Part shown: positions 1 through 14,522 of the stretch, piece after piece
How the letters are laid out: the number at the start of each line of letters is the position of its first letter
Numbering within the stretch: the first letter of the stretch is position 1
Assembly (NCBI GenBank): GCA_936450465.1
Contig: OW388301.1
Coordinates: 22,379,268 to 22,443,267, forward strand
DNA: 64,000 nucleotides
Origin: Gibbula magus
Lineage: Eukaryota > Mollusca > Gastropoda > Trochida > Trochidae
Reading direction: 5' to 3'
Made by a program: the position numbers and the translations under genes
Notes under the pieces: generated by a model
Databases searched by the model: none
What the model was told of the DNA's origin: nothing
What the model saw: only the letters and a program-made list of their open reading frames with translations

Positions 1-184
1 TGTCAATAAAAAAGAAACGGTATCTTTTTATCTTTCTATATTCAGAAGATAGACATGTGTGCCGATTCACATATACATGTAGAGTCTAATATCAACTAAC
101 TAAAGTGATGACCTTCTTATCGTGTATGTGAAGTATTTTATGTTTACTCAGTATAGGATTTTTTTCTATACAGTAAACAGTTTA

Positions 185-822
185 CATAACCTACACAGCT
201 TATACAGCTAACATGGCTTACAAGCTTACAAGCTAACATAACTTACACAGCTAATATCACGTACACAGCTTACAAAGCTAACATAACTTACATAGCTAAC
301 ATAACTTACACAGCTTACACAGCTAACATAACTTACATAGATAATATAACGTACATAACTTACACAGCTAACACAACTTACATAGCTAACATAACTTACA
401 TAGATAACATAACTTACACAGCTAACATAACTTACACAGCTTACATAACTTACACAGCTAACATAACTTACAGAGCTAACATAACTTACACAGCTAACAT
501 AACTTACACAGCTAACATAACTTACACAGCTAACATAACTTACACAGCTAACATAACTTACACAGCTAACATAACTTACACAGCTAACATAACTTACATA
601 GATAACTAACGTACACAGATTGCACAGCTAACATAACTTTCACAGCTTATATAACGTACACAGCTAACAAAACCTACACAGCTAACATAACTTACACAGC
701 TAACATAACTTACACAGATAACATAACGTAAACAGGTTGCACAGCTAACATAACTTACACAGCTTACACAGCAAACATTACTTACACAGCTTACACAGCA
801 AACATTACGTACACAGCTTTGT
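185..822. repeat. 18-bp minisatellite
   Basis: Tandem array of an 18-bp unit close to ACATAACTTACACAGCTA, about 35 copies. Units are most uniform at about 480-600 and degenerate toward both edges. Because 18 is a multiple of three, the minus strand stays open for 76 codons (606-836) and reads as a Cys/Val/Ser-rich repeat. I regard that frame as a by-product of the array. Confidence 0.93.
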
Positions 823-3121
823 TGTAAGAGTAACATAAGAGTTTTTAATTGAGCATCTTAACCAATCGAGACAATCTACTGCTTGACAGGCGCTTTTGCA
901 AGTCTTATTCAAATGATATAGCTATTAGTTATGGGAGATAACTCCGTCACGACTATAGTTGATTTGTACTGAGTCGCTTAATAACACTGACAACAACCAC
1001 AGTGTATCTATATTCAGTCACGAGACAGGTGAACATGATAATTGAGGTCAATAATGATTGATAACTTTTTTATTTTATAAACATATTTTGTTTAAATGAA
1101 CATTTTATTGGTTTTTTTTTTAATGAATGAATTGATAGTAACAAGCAACGACAACATTTCTATACAGTGTATATTCATTTCATCTGTTCAAGTACATAAT
1201 GGGTATGCATTAATTCTAGTACTCTGAATTACTAAATCATTCATCCCCGCTACGAGTATGCACAATTATGCATAACAAAATTGTTGATAATCCTTAAAAT
1301 AAATAATTCGTTTTTAAATACTATTCTATTGTTCTATATATTCGATGTTCCAAATTTAAACGTTGTAGATTTAGTAAAAAACACACCTATTTCTTATTTC
1401 GTGATATACACGAAAATAAAAGATGGCAACCATCATTCACAGAAACCTCCATATAAAGCATCATGAGGATGCTATGACTCTTGTACTCGCTTTGCTTATA
1501 AATAATCCCCCGCGGCCGGTTGGGATCTTAGGCTATTAGAATTATTCCTTTAATATTCAATGGTTGTATTTTTAATAATACATTTTACATTTAAAATCAT
1601 CTTGAGAATAATGCTGCCTAGTTGTTCGATTTGCTTATAAATAACGCCTCAGAGTATTCAGCGGAATTCCATTATAATTGGATATAATTCCTTACATGTT
1701 AACTGTTCACTTACTTATCATACATCCAACTGTAGATTTTCATAGAAAGAAAGGTTTCTCATTTAAAATTATTCTGTCGCAATGAGATCCGTTCTCTGCT
1801 ATATCAAGTGAGAGAGATAGAATTAGTTTCGTCTCACCACTAACAGTATTGACATATTATGAACTTGAAATGAAGTTAATAAAGACCGTTTATAAAACAC
1901 GAAACTACGAAAAGATAATGAACAATAAAATATGCTTAAAAATTTAGAACCTCAAAACGTAGAACCTTCTACTTGGCAGCAACTGTCATAACCAGATTCG
2001 AACCTTACACATGACAAAAACATATATACCCAGGTAGCATGACAAATACGTAGACACCAAACAAATACATATATTCAACATGTACAAGGGAGATAACTCC
2101 GTCTGTCATGCTGACACCTAGTCGTCTCGGCGCACCCGTACGAGACTCACATTGCCACATACTGTACTAGGTCAGGTACACCCGTAGGATCGAGGAGTTT
2201 ATAACAGCTTGCATTGTGGTATAACCTTATGCCGATGTACATTAATATAACTTTTAAGAATTCGTGTCGAAACGGGAATGAAAGAGAAGCATATGTAGAT
2301 CGAACATTCACGTTAAAATATTAATTGTTATACATAATATATTTTATAACCTAACTGTATCAGAATTAAGTAACATGCAGAGAGTGAACAAAGGTTGAAG
2401 GTGAAGAGGTGACATTTTTTGGATGACACTATCCGCAATAGTACGTTTGTTTATACTTTTTTTGGGCCGAGTCTCTTGCGGGATTCAAACCATCACATCA
2501 GATCAAGCACCGACCACATGCATCCTATCACAACATACATGAATGGGACAGGCAGATGATCAGTGCATTATGTTTGCAGCCAAAAGTTGAGGTGATGTTA
2601 CTAATACAAACTTTCAAAACGTTTACATTATGTCAATTGCTATTTAAATCTTCCATCTGCACCATGGCATATATAATTTACAGATCATTCGATATAATTT
2701 TGTTTCAATGACACGTACATGTAACGTCTGGATTTGTTCATATACCTGAATATGATGTCTTTATACAGATTCCCTTGTCACGCGTTCTACATAATTTATT
2801 GCGACACAGACATCTCAACTGCTCAAGCTGTCAATACTTCATAAATTTGTGAGTATCTCTGCCCATAGTTAAAAGCTGTTGATTCCAATTTGGGTTGGTT
2901 TTGGGTTGATGTCAAATGCTTTGGGTAAGTAAAGATTTAAACTACAAGCCCTGCAAGCCACCATATGTTAATGTAAATGAATATTAAGCATGTCATTTAC
3001 AAAACTACGTGGCCGATTTAGCCGCTATAAGAAGAATATACTGCTCAGTAAGCATGGATGCCTCGGAGGATAGGTGAAATACTTTCACAAAAATATAGGG
3101 TCATTTTTACAGTTGAGGGTT
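823..3121. other. AT-rich non-coding stretch
   Basis: No gene is visible. The motif GGGAGATAACTCCGTC occurs twice (about 935 and 2087), consistent with a short dispersed repeat of the kind I associate with molluscan genomes. Open frames are short and show no recognisable domain. Confidence 0.6.
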
Positions 3122-6100
3122 CTCCTTCAAGGCTGTAGAATATATGAGCATTTTATACCGTGTAGGTCCTGCTTCATGACTGTACAATATAGGAGCATTT
3201 TATACCGTGTAGGTCCTGCTTCATCACTACAATATAGAAGCATATAATACCGTCTACGTCCTGTTTCATCACTACAATATAGGAGCATTTAATACTGTCT
3301 AGGTCTTGTTTCATCACTACAATATAGTAGCATTTAATACAGTATAGGTCCTGTTTCATCACAACAATAAAAGGAGCATTTAATGCTGTCTAGGTCCTGA
3401 TTCATCACTGCAATATTTGAGCATTCAATACAGTCTAGTCCTGCTTCATGACTGTACAATAAAGGAACATTTAATACAGTCAAGGTCCTTCTTCATCACT
3501 TCAATATAGGAGCATTTATTACAGTCTAGGTCCTGTTTCATCACTACAATATAGGAACATTTAATACAGTCAAGGTCCTGCTTCACCACTTCAATATAGG
3601 AGGCTTTAATATAGTCTAGTCCTGCTTCATGACTGTACAATATAGGAACATTTAATACAGTCAAGGTCCTGCTTCATCACTTCAAAATAAGAGAATTTAA
3701 TACAGTCTAAGTCCTGCTTCATGACTGTACAATATAGGAACATTTAATACAGTCAAGGTCCTGCTTCATCACTTCAATATAGGAGCATTTATTACAGTCC
3801 AGGTCCTGTTTCATCACTTCAAGAAAGGAGCATTTAATACAGTTTAGGTTCTGCTTGATGAGCGTACAATATAGGAGAATTTAATACAGTGTAAGTTCTG
3901 CTTCATCACTACAATATAGGAACATTTAATACAGTCAAGGTCCTGCTTCACCACTTCAATATAGGAGGCTTTAATATAGTCTAGTCCTGCTTCATGACTG
4001 TACAATAAAGGAACATTTAATACAGTCAAGGTCCTGCTTCATCACTTCAAAATAGGAGAATTTAATACAGTCTAAGTCCTGCTTCATGACTGTACAATAT
4101 AGGAACATTTAATACAGTCAAGGTCCTGCTTCATCACTTCAATATAGGAGCATTTATTACAGTCCAGGTCCTGTTTCATCACTTCAAGAAAGGAGCATTT
4201 AATACAGTTTAGGTTCTGCTTGATGAGCGTACAATATAGGAGAATTTAATACAGTGTAAGTTCTGCTTCATCACTACAATATAGGAACATTTAATACCGT
4301 CTAGGTCCTGCTCCATCACTACAGTAAAGGAGCCTTGAATACAGTCTAGGTCCTGCTTCATGACTGTACAATATAGGAACATTTAATACAGTCGAGGTCC
4401 TGCTTCATCACTTCAATATAGGAGCATTTAATGCAGTTTAGGTTCTGCTTTATGACCGTACAATATAGGAGCACTTAATAAAGTCTAGGTTCTGCTTCAT
4501 GACCGTACAATATACGAGCATTTAATAAAGTCTAGGTCCTGCTTCATCACTACAATATTGGAGCATTTAATACAGTCTAGATCCTGCTTCATCACTACAA
4601 TATAGGAGCATTTAATATAGTCTAGGTCATGCTTCATGACTGTACAAATAGGAGCATTTTATACAGTCTAGGTCCTTCCTCATCACTACAATATAGGAGA
4701 ATTTATACATTCTAGGTTCTGCTTCAAGGCTGTACAATATTGCAGCCTTTAATACCGTCTAGGTCCAGCTTCATGACTGTACAATATAGGAGCATTTATT
4801 ACAGTCAAGGTTCTGCTTCATCACTACAATATAGCAGCCTTTAATACCGTCTAGGTCCAGCTTCATGACTGTACAATATAGGAGCATGTATTACAGTCAA
4901 GGTTCTGCTTCATCACTACAATGTAGGAGCAGTTAATACAGTCTAGGTCCTGCTTCATCACTACAATATAGGAGCATTTATTACAGTCTAGGTCCTGGTT
5001 CATCACTGCAATACAGGAGCATTTAACACAGTTTAGTCCTGCTTCATGACTGTACAATATAGGAACATTTAATACAGTCAAGGTCCTGCTTCATCAATAC
5101 CTTATAGGAGAAATTATTTCAGTCTAGTTAATGCTTCATCACTGCAATACAGGCGTATTTAATACAGTCTAGTTCTGCTTCATGACTGCACAATATAGGA
5201 ACATTAAATACAGTAAAGGTCCTTCTTTATAACTACAATATAGGAGCCTTTAATACAGTCTAGGTCCTGCTTCATCACTACACTATAGCAGCCTTTAATA
5301 CAGTCTAGGTACCGCTTCTTGACCATACACTATATGAGCATTTAATGCAGTCTAGGTTCTGCTTCATGACCGTACAATATACGAGCATTTAATAAAGTCT
5401 AGGTCCTGCTTCATCACTACAATATTGGAGCATTTAATACAGTCTAGATCCTGCTTCATCACTACAAAATAGGAGCATTTAATATAGTCTAGGTCATGCT
5501 TCATGACTGTACAAATAGGAGCATTTTATACAGTCTAGGTCCTTCCTCATCACTACAATATAGGAGAATTTATACATTCTAGGTTCTGCTTCAAGTCTGT
5601 ACAATATTGCAGCCTTTAATACCGTCTAGGTCCAGCTTCATGACTGTACAATATAGGAGCATTTATTACAGTCAAGGTTCTGCTTCATCACTACAATATA
5701 GCAGCCTTTAATACCGTCTAGGTCCAGCTTCATGACTGTACAATATAGGAGCATTTATTACAGTCAAGGTTCTGCTTCATCACTACAATATAGGAGCATT
5801 TATTACAGTCTAGGTCCTGCTTCATCACTACAATATAGGAGCATTTATTACAGTCTAGGTCCTGGTTCATCACTGCAATACAGGAGCATTTAACACAGTT
5901 TAGTCCTGCTTCATCACTACAATATAGGAGCAGTTAATACAGTCTAGGTCCTGCTCCATCACTACAATATAGGAGCATTTTTTACAGTCTAGGTTCATCA
6001 CTGCGATACAGGCGCATTTAACACAGTTTAGTCCTGCTTCATGACTGTAAAATATAGGAACATTTAATACAGTCAAGGTCCAGCTTCATCACTACATTAT

Positions 6101-6236
6101 AGGAGAAATTATTTCAGTCTAGGCAATGCTTCATCACTGCAATACAGGAGTATTTAATACAGTCAAGGTTCTGCTTCATCACTACAATGTAGGAGCAGTT
6201 AATACAGTCTAGGTCCTGCTCCATCACTACAATATA
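3122..6236. repeat. 45/47-bp satellite array, left part
   Basis: Long tandem array built on a unit like AATACAGTCTAGGTCCTGCT followed by TCATCACTACAATATAGGAG and CATTT (45 bp). A second unit type reads TCATGACTGTACAATATAGG and is 47 bp. The types alternate irregularly. Longer duplicated blocks are visible: about 3601-3860 recurs 365 bp later, and about 4494-4880 recurs 867 bp later. Minus-strand frames reading MKQDLDCIKCSYIV-like 15-residue repeats arise because 45 is divisible by three; the 47-bp units break them. I do not regard them as genes. Confidence 0.95.
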
Positions 6237-6641
6237 TAGAGGATATCTGCCTTTCCTTGACAAATACCATGTTTATCTCATTGAGTGAGGTAGAAAAGTC
6301 GATATTTCACGAGTGGCGCAGCCACGAGTGAAATATATTAACTTTTCTACCTTACGAGATGAGATAAACATGATATTTGTCAAGGAAAAACAGATATTCC
6401 ATTTATTATATCATTTTTTCTGTGTTTTACGTTGAGTTGGAGTGATTTCAACGGCAAACGTAAAGCCTTCGCAAGCTGACAATAGGACGTCATAACATTG
6501 TCCCGATGACGTCACGCGAGTGGTGATAAAGTTTATCGTCACTCAGTAGAGTGGTGATAAAGGTTATCACCACTGTAGCTTGATAGAGGGTTTATTTCAC
6601 TGATAGAACAGAGTATCTCACTCCAAATTATGTAATAAAGG
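6237..6641. mobile_element. Foldback/MITE inserted in the satellite
   Basis: This 405-bp block interrupts the satellite, which resumes on the far side in the same unit phase (compare about 5950-6010). The left half is a long hairpin: about 6243-6318 pairs with 6330-6402, the arms containing TGTTTATCTCAT and CTTGACAAATA and their complements. The right part has further palindromes such as AGTGGTGATAAAGGTTATCA and a TGACGTCA site. No coding capacity is seen. A partial second copy lies at about 16935-17045, so it is a dispersed family. The superfamily is unknown. Confidence 0.8.
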
Positions 6642-9600
6642 AGCATTTTTTACAGTCTAGGTTCATCACTGCGATACAGGCGCATTTAACACAGTTTAGT
6701 CCTGCTTCATGACTGTACAATATAGGAACAGTTAATACAGTCAAGGTCTTACTTCATCACTACATTATAGGAGAAATTATTTCAGTCTAGGCAATGCTTC
6801 ATTACTGCAATACAGGAGTATTTAATTCGGTCTAGTTCTGCTTCATGACTGCACCATATAGGAACATTAAATACAGTAAAGGTCCTGCTTTATAACTACA
6901 ATATAGGAGCCTTTAATACAGTCTAGGTCCTTCTTCATCACTACATTATAGGAGAAATTATTTCAGTCTAGGCAATGCTTCATCACTGCAATACAGGAGT
7001 ATTAAACAGTCTAGTTCTGCTTCATCACTACAATGTAGGAGCAGTTAATACAGTCTAGGTCCTGCTCCATCACTACAATATAGGAGCATTTAATACAGTC
7101 TAGGTCCTGCTTCATCACTACACTATAGCAGCCTTTAATACAATCTAGGTACCGCTTCTTGACCATACACTATATGAGCATTTAATGCAATCTAGGTTCT
7201 GCTTCATGACCGTATAATTTAGGAGCACTTAATACAGTCTAGGTAATCCTTCTTGACCGTACAATATAGGAGCATTTAATACAGTCTAGGTTCTGCTTCA
7301 TGACCGTACAACATAACAGCCTTAAATACAGTTTAGGTCCTGCTTCATGAACGTACAATATAGAAGCATTTATTACAGTCTAGGTTCTGTTCTTGACCGT
7401 ATAATATAGGAGCATTTATTACAGTCAAGGTCCTGCTTCATCACTTCAAAAGAGGAGAATTTAATACAGTCTAGGTCCTGCTTCATGACTGTACAATATA
7501 GGAACATTTAATACAGTCAAGGTCCTGCTTCATCACTTCAATATAGGAGCATTTATTACAGTCCAGGTCCTGTTTCATCACTTCAAGAAAGGAACATTTA
7601 ATACAGTCAAGGTCCTGCTTCATCACTTCAAAATAGGAGAATTTAATACAGTCTAGGTCCTGCTTCATGACTGTACAATATAGGACTTTTAATACAGTCA
7701 AGGTCCTGCTTCATCACTTCAATATAGGAGCATTTATTACAGTCAAGGTCCTGTTTCATCACTTCAAGAAAGGAGCATTTAATACAGATTAGGTTCTGCT
7801 TGATGAGCGTACAATATAGGAGAATTTAATACAGTCTAAGTTCTGCTTCATCACTACAATATAGGAACATTAAATACTGTCTAGGTCCTGCTCCATCACT
7901 ACAGTAAAGGAGCCTTAAATACAGTCTAGGTCCTGCTTCATGACTGTACAATATAGGAACATTTAATACAGTCGAGGTCCTGCTTCATCACTTCAATATA
8001 GGAGCATTTAATGCAGTTTAGGTTCTGCTTTATGACCGTACAATATAGGAGCACTTAATAAAGTCTAGGTTCTGCTTCATGACCGTACAATATACGAGCA
8101 ATTAATGCGGTCTAGGTTCTGCTTCATGACCGTACAATATAGGAGCACTTAATACAGTCTAGGTCCTGCTTCATCACTTCAATATATGATCATTTAATAC
8201 AGTCTAGGTCCTGCTTCATGACTGTACACAATAGGAACATTTAATACAGTCAAGGTCCTGCTTTATCACTACAATATAAGAGCCTTTAATACAGTCTAGG
8301 TCCTGCTTCATCACTACAATATAGGAGCCTTTAATACAGTCTAGGTTCTGCTTCTTGACTGTACACTATAGCAGCCTTTAATACAGTCTAGGTCCTGCTT
8401 CTTGACCGTACACTATATGAGCATTTAATGCAGTCTAGGTTCTGCTTCACGACCGTATAATATAGGAGCACTTAATACAGTCTAGGTCCTGCTTCATCAC
8501 TACAATATAGGAGCATTTAATTCAGTTTAGGTCATGTTTCATCACTTCAATATAGGAGTATTTAATACGGTCAAGGTCCTGCTTCCTAACCATACAATAC
8601 AGGAGCATTTAATACAGTCTAGGTTCTGCTTCATCACTACAATATAGGAGCATTTATTTCAGTCTAGGTCCTGCTTCATCACTGCAATACAGGAGTATTT
8701 AATACAGTCTAGTTCTGCTTCATGACTGCACAATATAGGAATATTTAATACAGTCAAGGTCCTGCTTCATCACTACAATATAGGAGCATTTATTTCAGTC
8801 TAGGTCCTGCTTGATCACTGCAATATTGAGTATTTAATACAGTCTAGTTCTGCTTCATGACCGTACAATAAAGGAGCAGTTAATACAGTCTAGGTCCTGT
8901 TTCATCACTTCAATATAGGAGCATTTAATACAGTCAAGGTCCTGCTTCCTAATCATACAATACAGGAGCATTTAATACAGTCTTGGTTCTGCTTCATCAC
9001 TACAATATAGGAGCATTTATTTCAGTCTAGGTCCTGCTTCATCACTACAATACAGGAGCCTTTAATACAGTCTGCTTCATCACTACACTATAGCAGCCTT
9101 TAATACAGTCTAGGTCCTGCTTCTTGACCGTACAGTATATGAGCATTTAATGCAGTCTAGGTTCTGCTTCATGACCGTATAATATAGGAGCACTTAATAC
9201 AGTCTAGGTTCTCCTTCTTGACGGTACAATATAGAAGCATTTAATGCAGTCTAGGTTCTGCTTCATGACCGTACAATATAGCGGCTTTTAATACAGTCTA
9301 GGTCCTGCTTCATGACCGTACAATATAGGAGCATTTATTACAGTCTAGGTTCTGTTCTTGACCGTATAATATAAGAGCATTTTTTACAGTCTAGGTCCTG
9401 TTTTTTCACTACAATATACAAGATTTTAATACAGTCTAGGCCCTGCTTCATCACTACACTATAGCAGCCTTAAATACAGTCTAGGTCCTGATTCATCACT
9501 TAAATATAAGAGCATTTAATACAGTTAAGGTCCTGCTTCTTGACCGTACAATTTAGGAGCATTTAATACAGTCTAGGTCCAGCTTCATCAGTACAGTATA

Positions 9601-12150
9601 GGAACATTTAATACAGTCTAGGTTCTGCTTCTTGACAGTACACTATATGAGCATTTAATGCAGTCTATGTCCTGCTTCATCACTACAATATAGGAGCATT
9701 TAATAAAGTTTAGGTCCTGCTTCTTGACCGTACAATAAAGGAGCAGTTAATACAGTCTAGGTCCTGTTCCATCACTACAATATAGGAGCATTTAATACAC
9801 TTTAGGTCCTGCTTCTTGACCATACTATACAGGAGCAGTTAATACAGTCTAGGTCCTGTTCCATCACTACAATATAGGAGCATTTAATACAGTTTAGGTC
9901 CTGCTTCTTGACCATACTATACAGGAGCATTTATTTCAGTCTAGGTCCTGCTTCATCACTGCAATACAGGAGTATTTAATACAGTCTAGTTCTACTTCAT
10001 GACTGCACAAATAGGAATATTTAATACAGTCTAGGTCCTGCTTCTTGACCGTACAATATATGAGCATTTAATGCACTCTAGGTTCTGTTCTTGACCGTAT
10101 AATATAGGAGCATTTATTACAGTCTAGGTCGTGTTTCATCACTACAATATAACCGCCTTTAATACAGTCAAGGTCCTGCTTCATGGTTGTACAATATAGG
10201 AGCATTTAATATAGTCTAGGTCCTGCTTCATCACTACAATATAGGAGCATTTAATACAGTCAAGGTCCTGCTTCATGGTTGTACAATATAGGAGCATGTA
10301 ATATAGTCTAGGTCCTTCTTCATGGTTGTACAATATAGGATCATTTAATATAGCCTAGGTCCTGCTTCATCACTACAATATAGCAGCCTTTAATACAGTC
10401 TACGTCCTGTTTCATCACTATATTACAGGAGCATTTAATACAGTATAGGTCCAGTTTCATGACTGTACAATATAGGAGCATTTAATACAGTCAAGGTCCT
10501 GCTTCATGGTTGTACAATATAGGAGCATTTAATATAGTCTAGGTCCTGCTTCATGGTTGTACAATATATGAGTATTTAATATAGTCTAGGTCCTGCTTCA
10601 TGGTTGTACAATATAGGAGCATTTAATATAGTCTAGGTCCTGCTTCATGGTTGTACAATATAGGAGCATTTAATATAGTCTAGGTCCTGCTTCATCACTA
10701 CAATATAGGAGCATTTAATACAGTCTACGTCCTGTTTCATCACTATATTATAGGAGCATTTAATCAAATAGGTCCAGTTTCATGACTGTACATTATAGGA
10801 GCATTTAATATAGTCTAGGTCCTGCTTCATCACTACAATATAGGAGCATTTAATACAGTTTAGGTTCTGCTTCATTACTGAACAATATAGGAGCATTTAA
10901 TAAGTCTAGACCCTGCTTCATCACTACAATATAGGAACATTTAATACAGTATAGGTACTGCTTCATGACTGTACAATATAGGAGCACTTAATAAAGTCTA
11001 GGTTCAGCTTCATGACTGTACAATATAGAAGCATTTAATACAGTTTAGGTTCTGCTTCATTACTGAACAATATAGGAGCATTTAATAAGTCTAGACCCTG
11101 CTTCATCACTACAATATAGGAACATTTAATACAGTATAGGTACTGCTTCATGACTGTACAATATAGGAGCACTTAATAAAGTCTAGGTTCTGCTTCATGA
11201 CCGTACAATATACGAGCAATTAATGCAGTCTAGGTTCTGCTTCATGACCGTACAATATAGGAGCACTTAATACAGTCTAGGTCCTGCTTCATCACTACAA
11301 TATAAGAGCCTGTTATACAGTCTAGGTTCTGTTTAATGACTGCACAATAAAGCATCCTTTAATAAAGTCTAGATCCAGCTTCATGACCGTACAATATAGG
11401 ATCATTTAATACAGTCTACGTCCTGTTTCATCACTATAATATAGGAGCATTTAATACTGTATAGGTCCAGTTTCATGACTGTGCAATATAGAAGTATTTA
11501 ATACAATATAGGTCCTGCTTCATCACTACAATATAGGAGCATTTAATACAGTCTAGGTCCGGCTTCAAGGCTGTACAATATACGAGCATTTAATACATTC
11601 TACGTCCGGCTTCATCAATACAATATAGGAGCATTTAATATAGTCTAGGTCCTGCTTCATCACTACACTATAGGAGCAGTTAATACAGTTGAGGTTCTGC
11701 TTCATTACTGAACAATATAGGAGAATTTAATAAGTCTAGGTCCTGCTTCATCACTACAATATAGGAACATTTAATACAGTATAGGTACTGCTTCATGATC
11801 GTACAATATAGGAACATTTAATACAGTTTAGGTACTGCTTCATGACTGTACAATAAAGGAGCATTTAATACAATCTAGGTCCTGCTTCATCACTACAATA
11901 TAGGAGCATCTAATACCATCTAGGTCCTGCTTCAAGGCTGTATAATATAGGAGCACTTAATAAAGTCTAGGTTCTCCTTCTTGACCGTACAATATAGGAG
12001 CATTTGATACTGTCTAGGTTCTGCTTCTTGACCGTACAATATAGCAGCCTTTAATACAGTCTAGGTCCTGCTCCATGAATGTACAATATAGGAGCATCTT
12101 GGTCAATGACTTTAGAATATAGTCTAGGTACTGCTTCATGAGTATACGCT
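6642..12150. repeat. 45/47-bp satellite array, right part
   Basis: Continuation of the 45/47-bp array, more than 110 units. Variants with TCATGGTTGTACAATATAGG dominate about 10180-10680. A roughly 185-bp block at about 10851-10985 is repeated at 11036-11170. Part of about 7620-8080 closely matches 3990-4470, indicating block duplication inside the array. The array decays near 12090-12150. No gene is seen. Confidence 0.95.
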
Positions 12151-14187
12151 ATTGAAGCTTTCCACAATCAAAGTAGTGACACTTTATCAACATTTAATAC
12201 GATCAAATCAATTTGCGTTTATATGGGTTTTAAGACATATGGGTGAATACAATGGTTTTTATCATTATCAAACCTTTCTCAATACTGAAGAGTCGCTTTG
12301 TGCTATCATCCCACCAAGAATTAAGGCTGGATATTGTGGCAAAATTCATATTGCGTTATATTGCGATATACAGCACACATATTGCAATAATACTGCTATA
12401 TATTGAATGACCTCTACATTGAGCTTTTATACATCGTTATGCGATTTAAACATGAAATATTTGATAAAATGTCTTTCAGATCTTACAAACTACATCAAGT
12501 TATTTAGGTAAATATGTAAGCAGATTCTAGTGCTATTTGCATATTTGTATATACATGTATTTGTCCAACACATACTCCTGCACATCAAACATTTTTTTGT
12601 TGAGAATTAAACCATGTGTTGTATGTGCCTAAAAGCAAGATTTAAAACTTAAGTTTACTTGAAATGCATTGGCGCGATATATTGCGATATCACAAATCAA
12701 ATTGCAATTATTGCAATACACATTTTGTACCAATATACACTGGTATTATATATAATATTGCACAGCCCTACCAAGAATAACCCGGTACCAAGATAACACT
12801 TCTTTGGTAGCATGGTCACCTCTAAAAAGCAGCTAAGAGTGCTGGGGATGTCTTGTTAATTATTTTTTTGAATTAGATTTTCGGAAAAAGCTAATTTTCT
12901 GAAAATGGTTGTCAGATTTAAGCTCATGCCAGAAAAACCAACATAATTATGGCACAACAGTGCATGACATCCTGTGTCCGTCAGCAAAACATTTGCATCA
13001 TCAACTACTTCACAAAAACAAATAGCTTCAGAGAGCTAAAATCTTATGTAAACATTTTACATTTGGCTACGCTGTTGCCAAAAAGAAGGGTATCAGTTTT
13101 AGACGACATGCTTCTTTGAAATATGCTCTTCACGAACAATAACACACACAGATGTATGTGATAAACAACTGATGTTTCATTTCGGCCTAGAACTTGAGAT
13201 CTGCATATCCTATGGGGTTGTTTATTCAAAGTAATATAGTACTGTGACCAATAAACTTACTGCAAATTATAGGAATCTATTTCCCATTACAAACTCTCAA
13301 ATTTCAGATATGTGTTACAGTTCAATATGGTATAAAAGTTGATAGTTTACTAGAAATATACAAGTTTCGACAAGGCACAGAACGCATATTTCATGGCCAA
13401 GAACTTGCAAACTGCCCCAGCTCAGCAGTGAAAGAATATAGCTGAAATTGCTGCAAACTGAGTGATTACTCATATTAATATTTTTATTATGCGACAATAT
13501 TAAGAATAAAAACAAGCTATATATTGTCAGAAATTAGTATTGAATATATTGTAGTGATTATGGAGGGTACCTACAAAGCGGTTTAGACATGCAAAAAGAT
13601 GTCTCCCCTTCCTCTAATTCAAAAGCAAAATAATTCAATCTAAAAAGTTATGTATTGAGCACAAACCCTACCATTCGAAAACCCTAAATTCAAAATTACT
13701 GCCACGGAAACAGAAAGAAATAGAATTGACAAGCAGCTCCATATCCCACAAGGCACATTTATAGTAAAGTGATATGGAGATGCAGGATACACAATTTGCT
13801 AACGATTGGTCAGGTAGTTTTAAAGTTATATTCCGAAAACAAACAAAAAAAAGGGAGCGATGGGAACCCCTACACTTAGGCCAAAGCTGACAGAACCTCG
13901 ACCAAATAGAATGTCTCCTGAACCGTCAAAAGGGGACATAAGTAGAGCACTTTCTGCAGCCGGGCACCATGAGTAAAATTAGGATGGTGAATTTGAGTCT
14001 TGTTTTTCAATTTGTACATATGAACATTATCTTGGATAAGAAAAATAATATCCAACAAGATGCTGGACATTATAAAGTATCTGTCCCTTGTGAATAAAAT
14101 GTGTCCAACTCATGTACTTGTGTATTAGTGCAGGTGCAGAGTTCTGTGTTCGCATATTGGAACTTGATTTGCCCCCTTGAAAATGTG
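12151..14187. other. Non-coding stretch with ATTGCGATAT-rich repeats
   Basis: No recognisable gene. About 12340-12410 and 12665-12770 are rich in ATTGCGATAT/ATTGCAATA words, and the second ends with ATATTGCACAGCCCTACC, like the end of an old dispersed element. The open frames here show no domain. Confidence 0.5.
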
Positions 14188-14377
14188 AAAAGAGCGTTTA
14201 CATGACACGTTTTGCCCCGGGGGTATATATACCCCGGGGGTAACAGGTTTGCCCTACATACCTCAATACCCCCCAGGTGGCAAATATTTACCCCCTGTGT
14301 GTACCGTTTACATGACAAAATTTGCCTCCTGGAGGCAAATTCTCCCCTGGGGGTATTTTGCATGTAAACGGGGCTTT
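14188..14377. mobile_element. Short palindromic MITE
   Basis: Bounded by inverted GCGTTTACATG (about 14194) and CATGTAAACG (14361-14370). It contains two strong internal palindromes: CCCCGGGGGTATATATACCC near 14215 and TTTGCCTCCTGGAGGCAAA near 14321. It is locally GC-rich in an AT-rich setting. At about 190 bp with no coding capacity it looks like a nonautonomous foldback element. The superfamily is not determined. Confidence 0.75.
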
Positions 14378-14522
14378 ACAAAGAACTAGCAGTAACCTTA
14401 TCCTATAGCTCAACACAGTGTCACTGCATATTCTTCGGTGCCTTTTGTAAGCAGATTCGGCTGTCTCTGGATCACCCATGCGATTCTCTGTCGGATCTGG
14501 TGTCTTGACCCGACCAAAAAAG

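Noticed and set aside
606..836. 76-residue Cys/Val/Ser-rich minus-strand ORF
   Set aside because: It is an 18-bp minisatellite read in an open frame; no other coding evidence.
1975..2010. Minus-strand B-box-like GGTTCGAATCTGG
   Set aside because: No matching A box or tRNA stem structure around it.
3174..7701. Several 60-72 residue minus-strand ORFs with MKQDLDCIKCSYIV repeats
   Set aside because: They follow the 45-bp satellite unit and break at every 47-bp unit; product of the array.
3122..12150. CRISPR-like array of short repeats
   Set aside because: Units are contiguous without unique spacers and the DNA is eukaryotic; it is a satellite.
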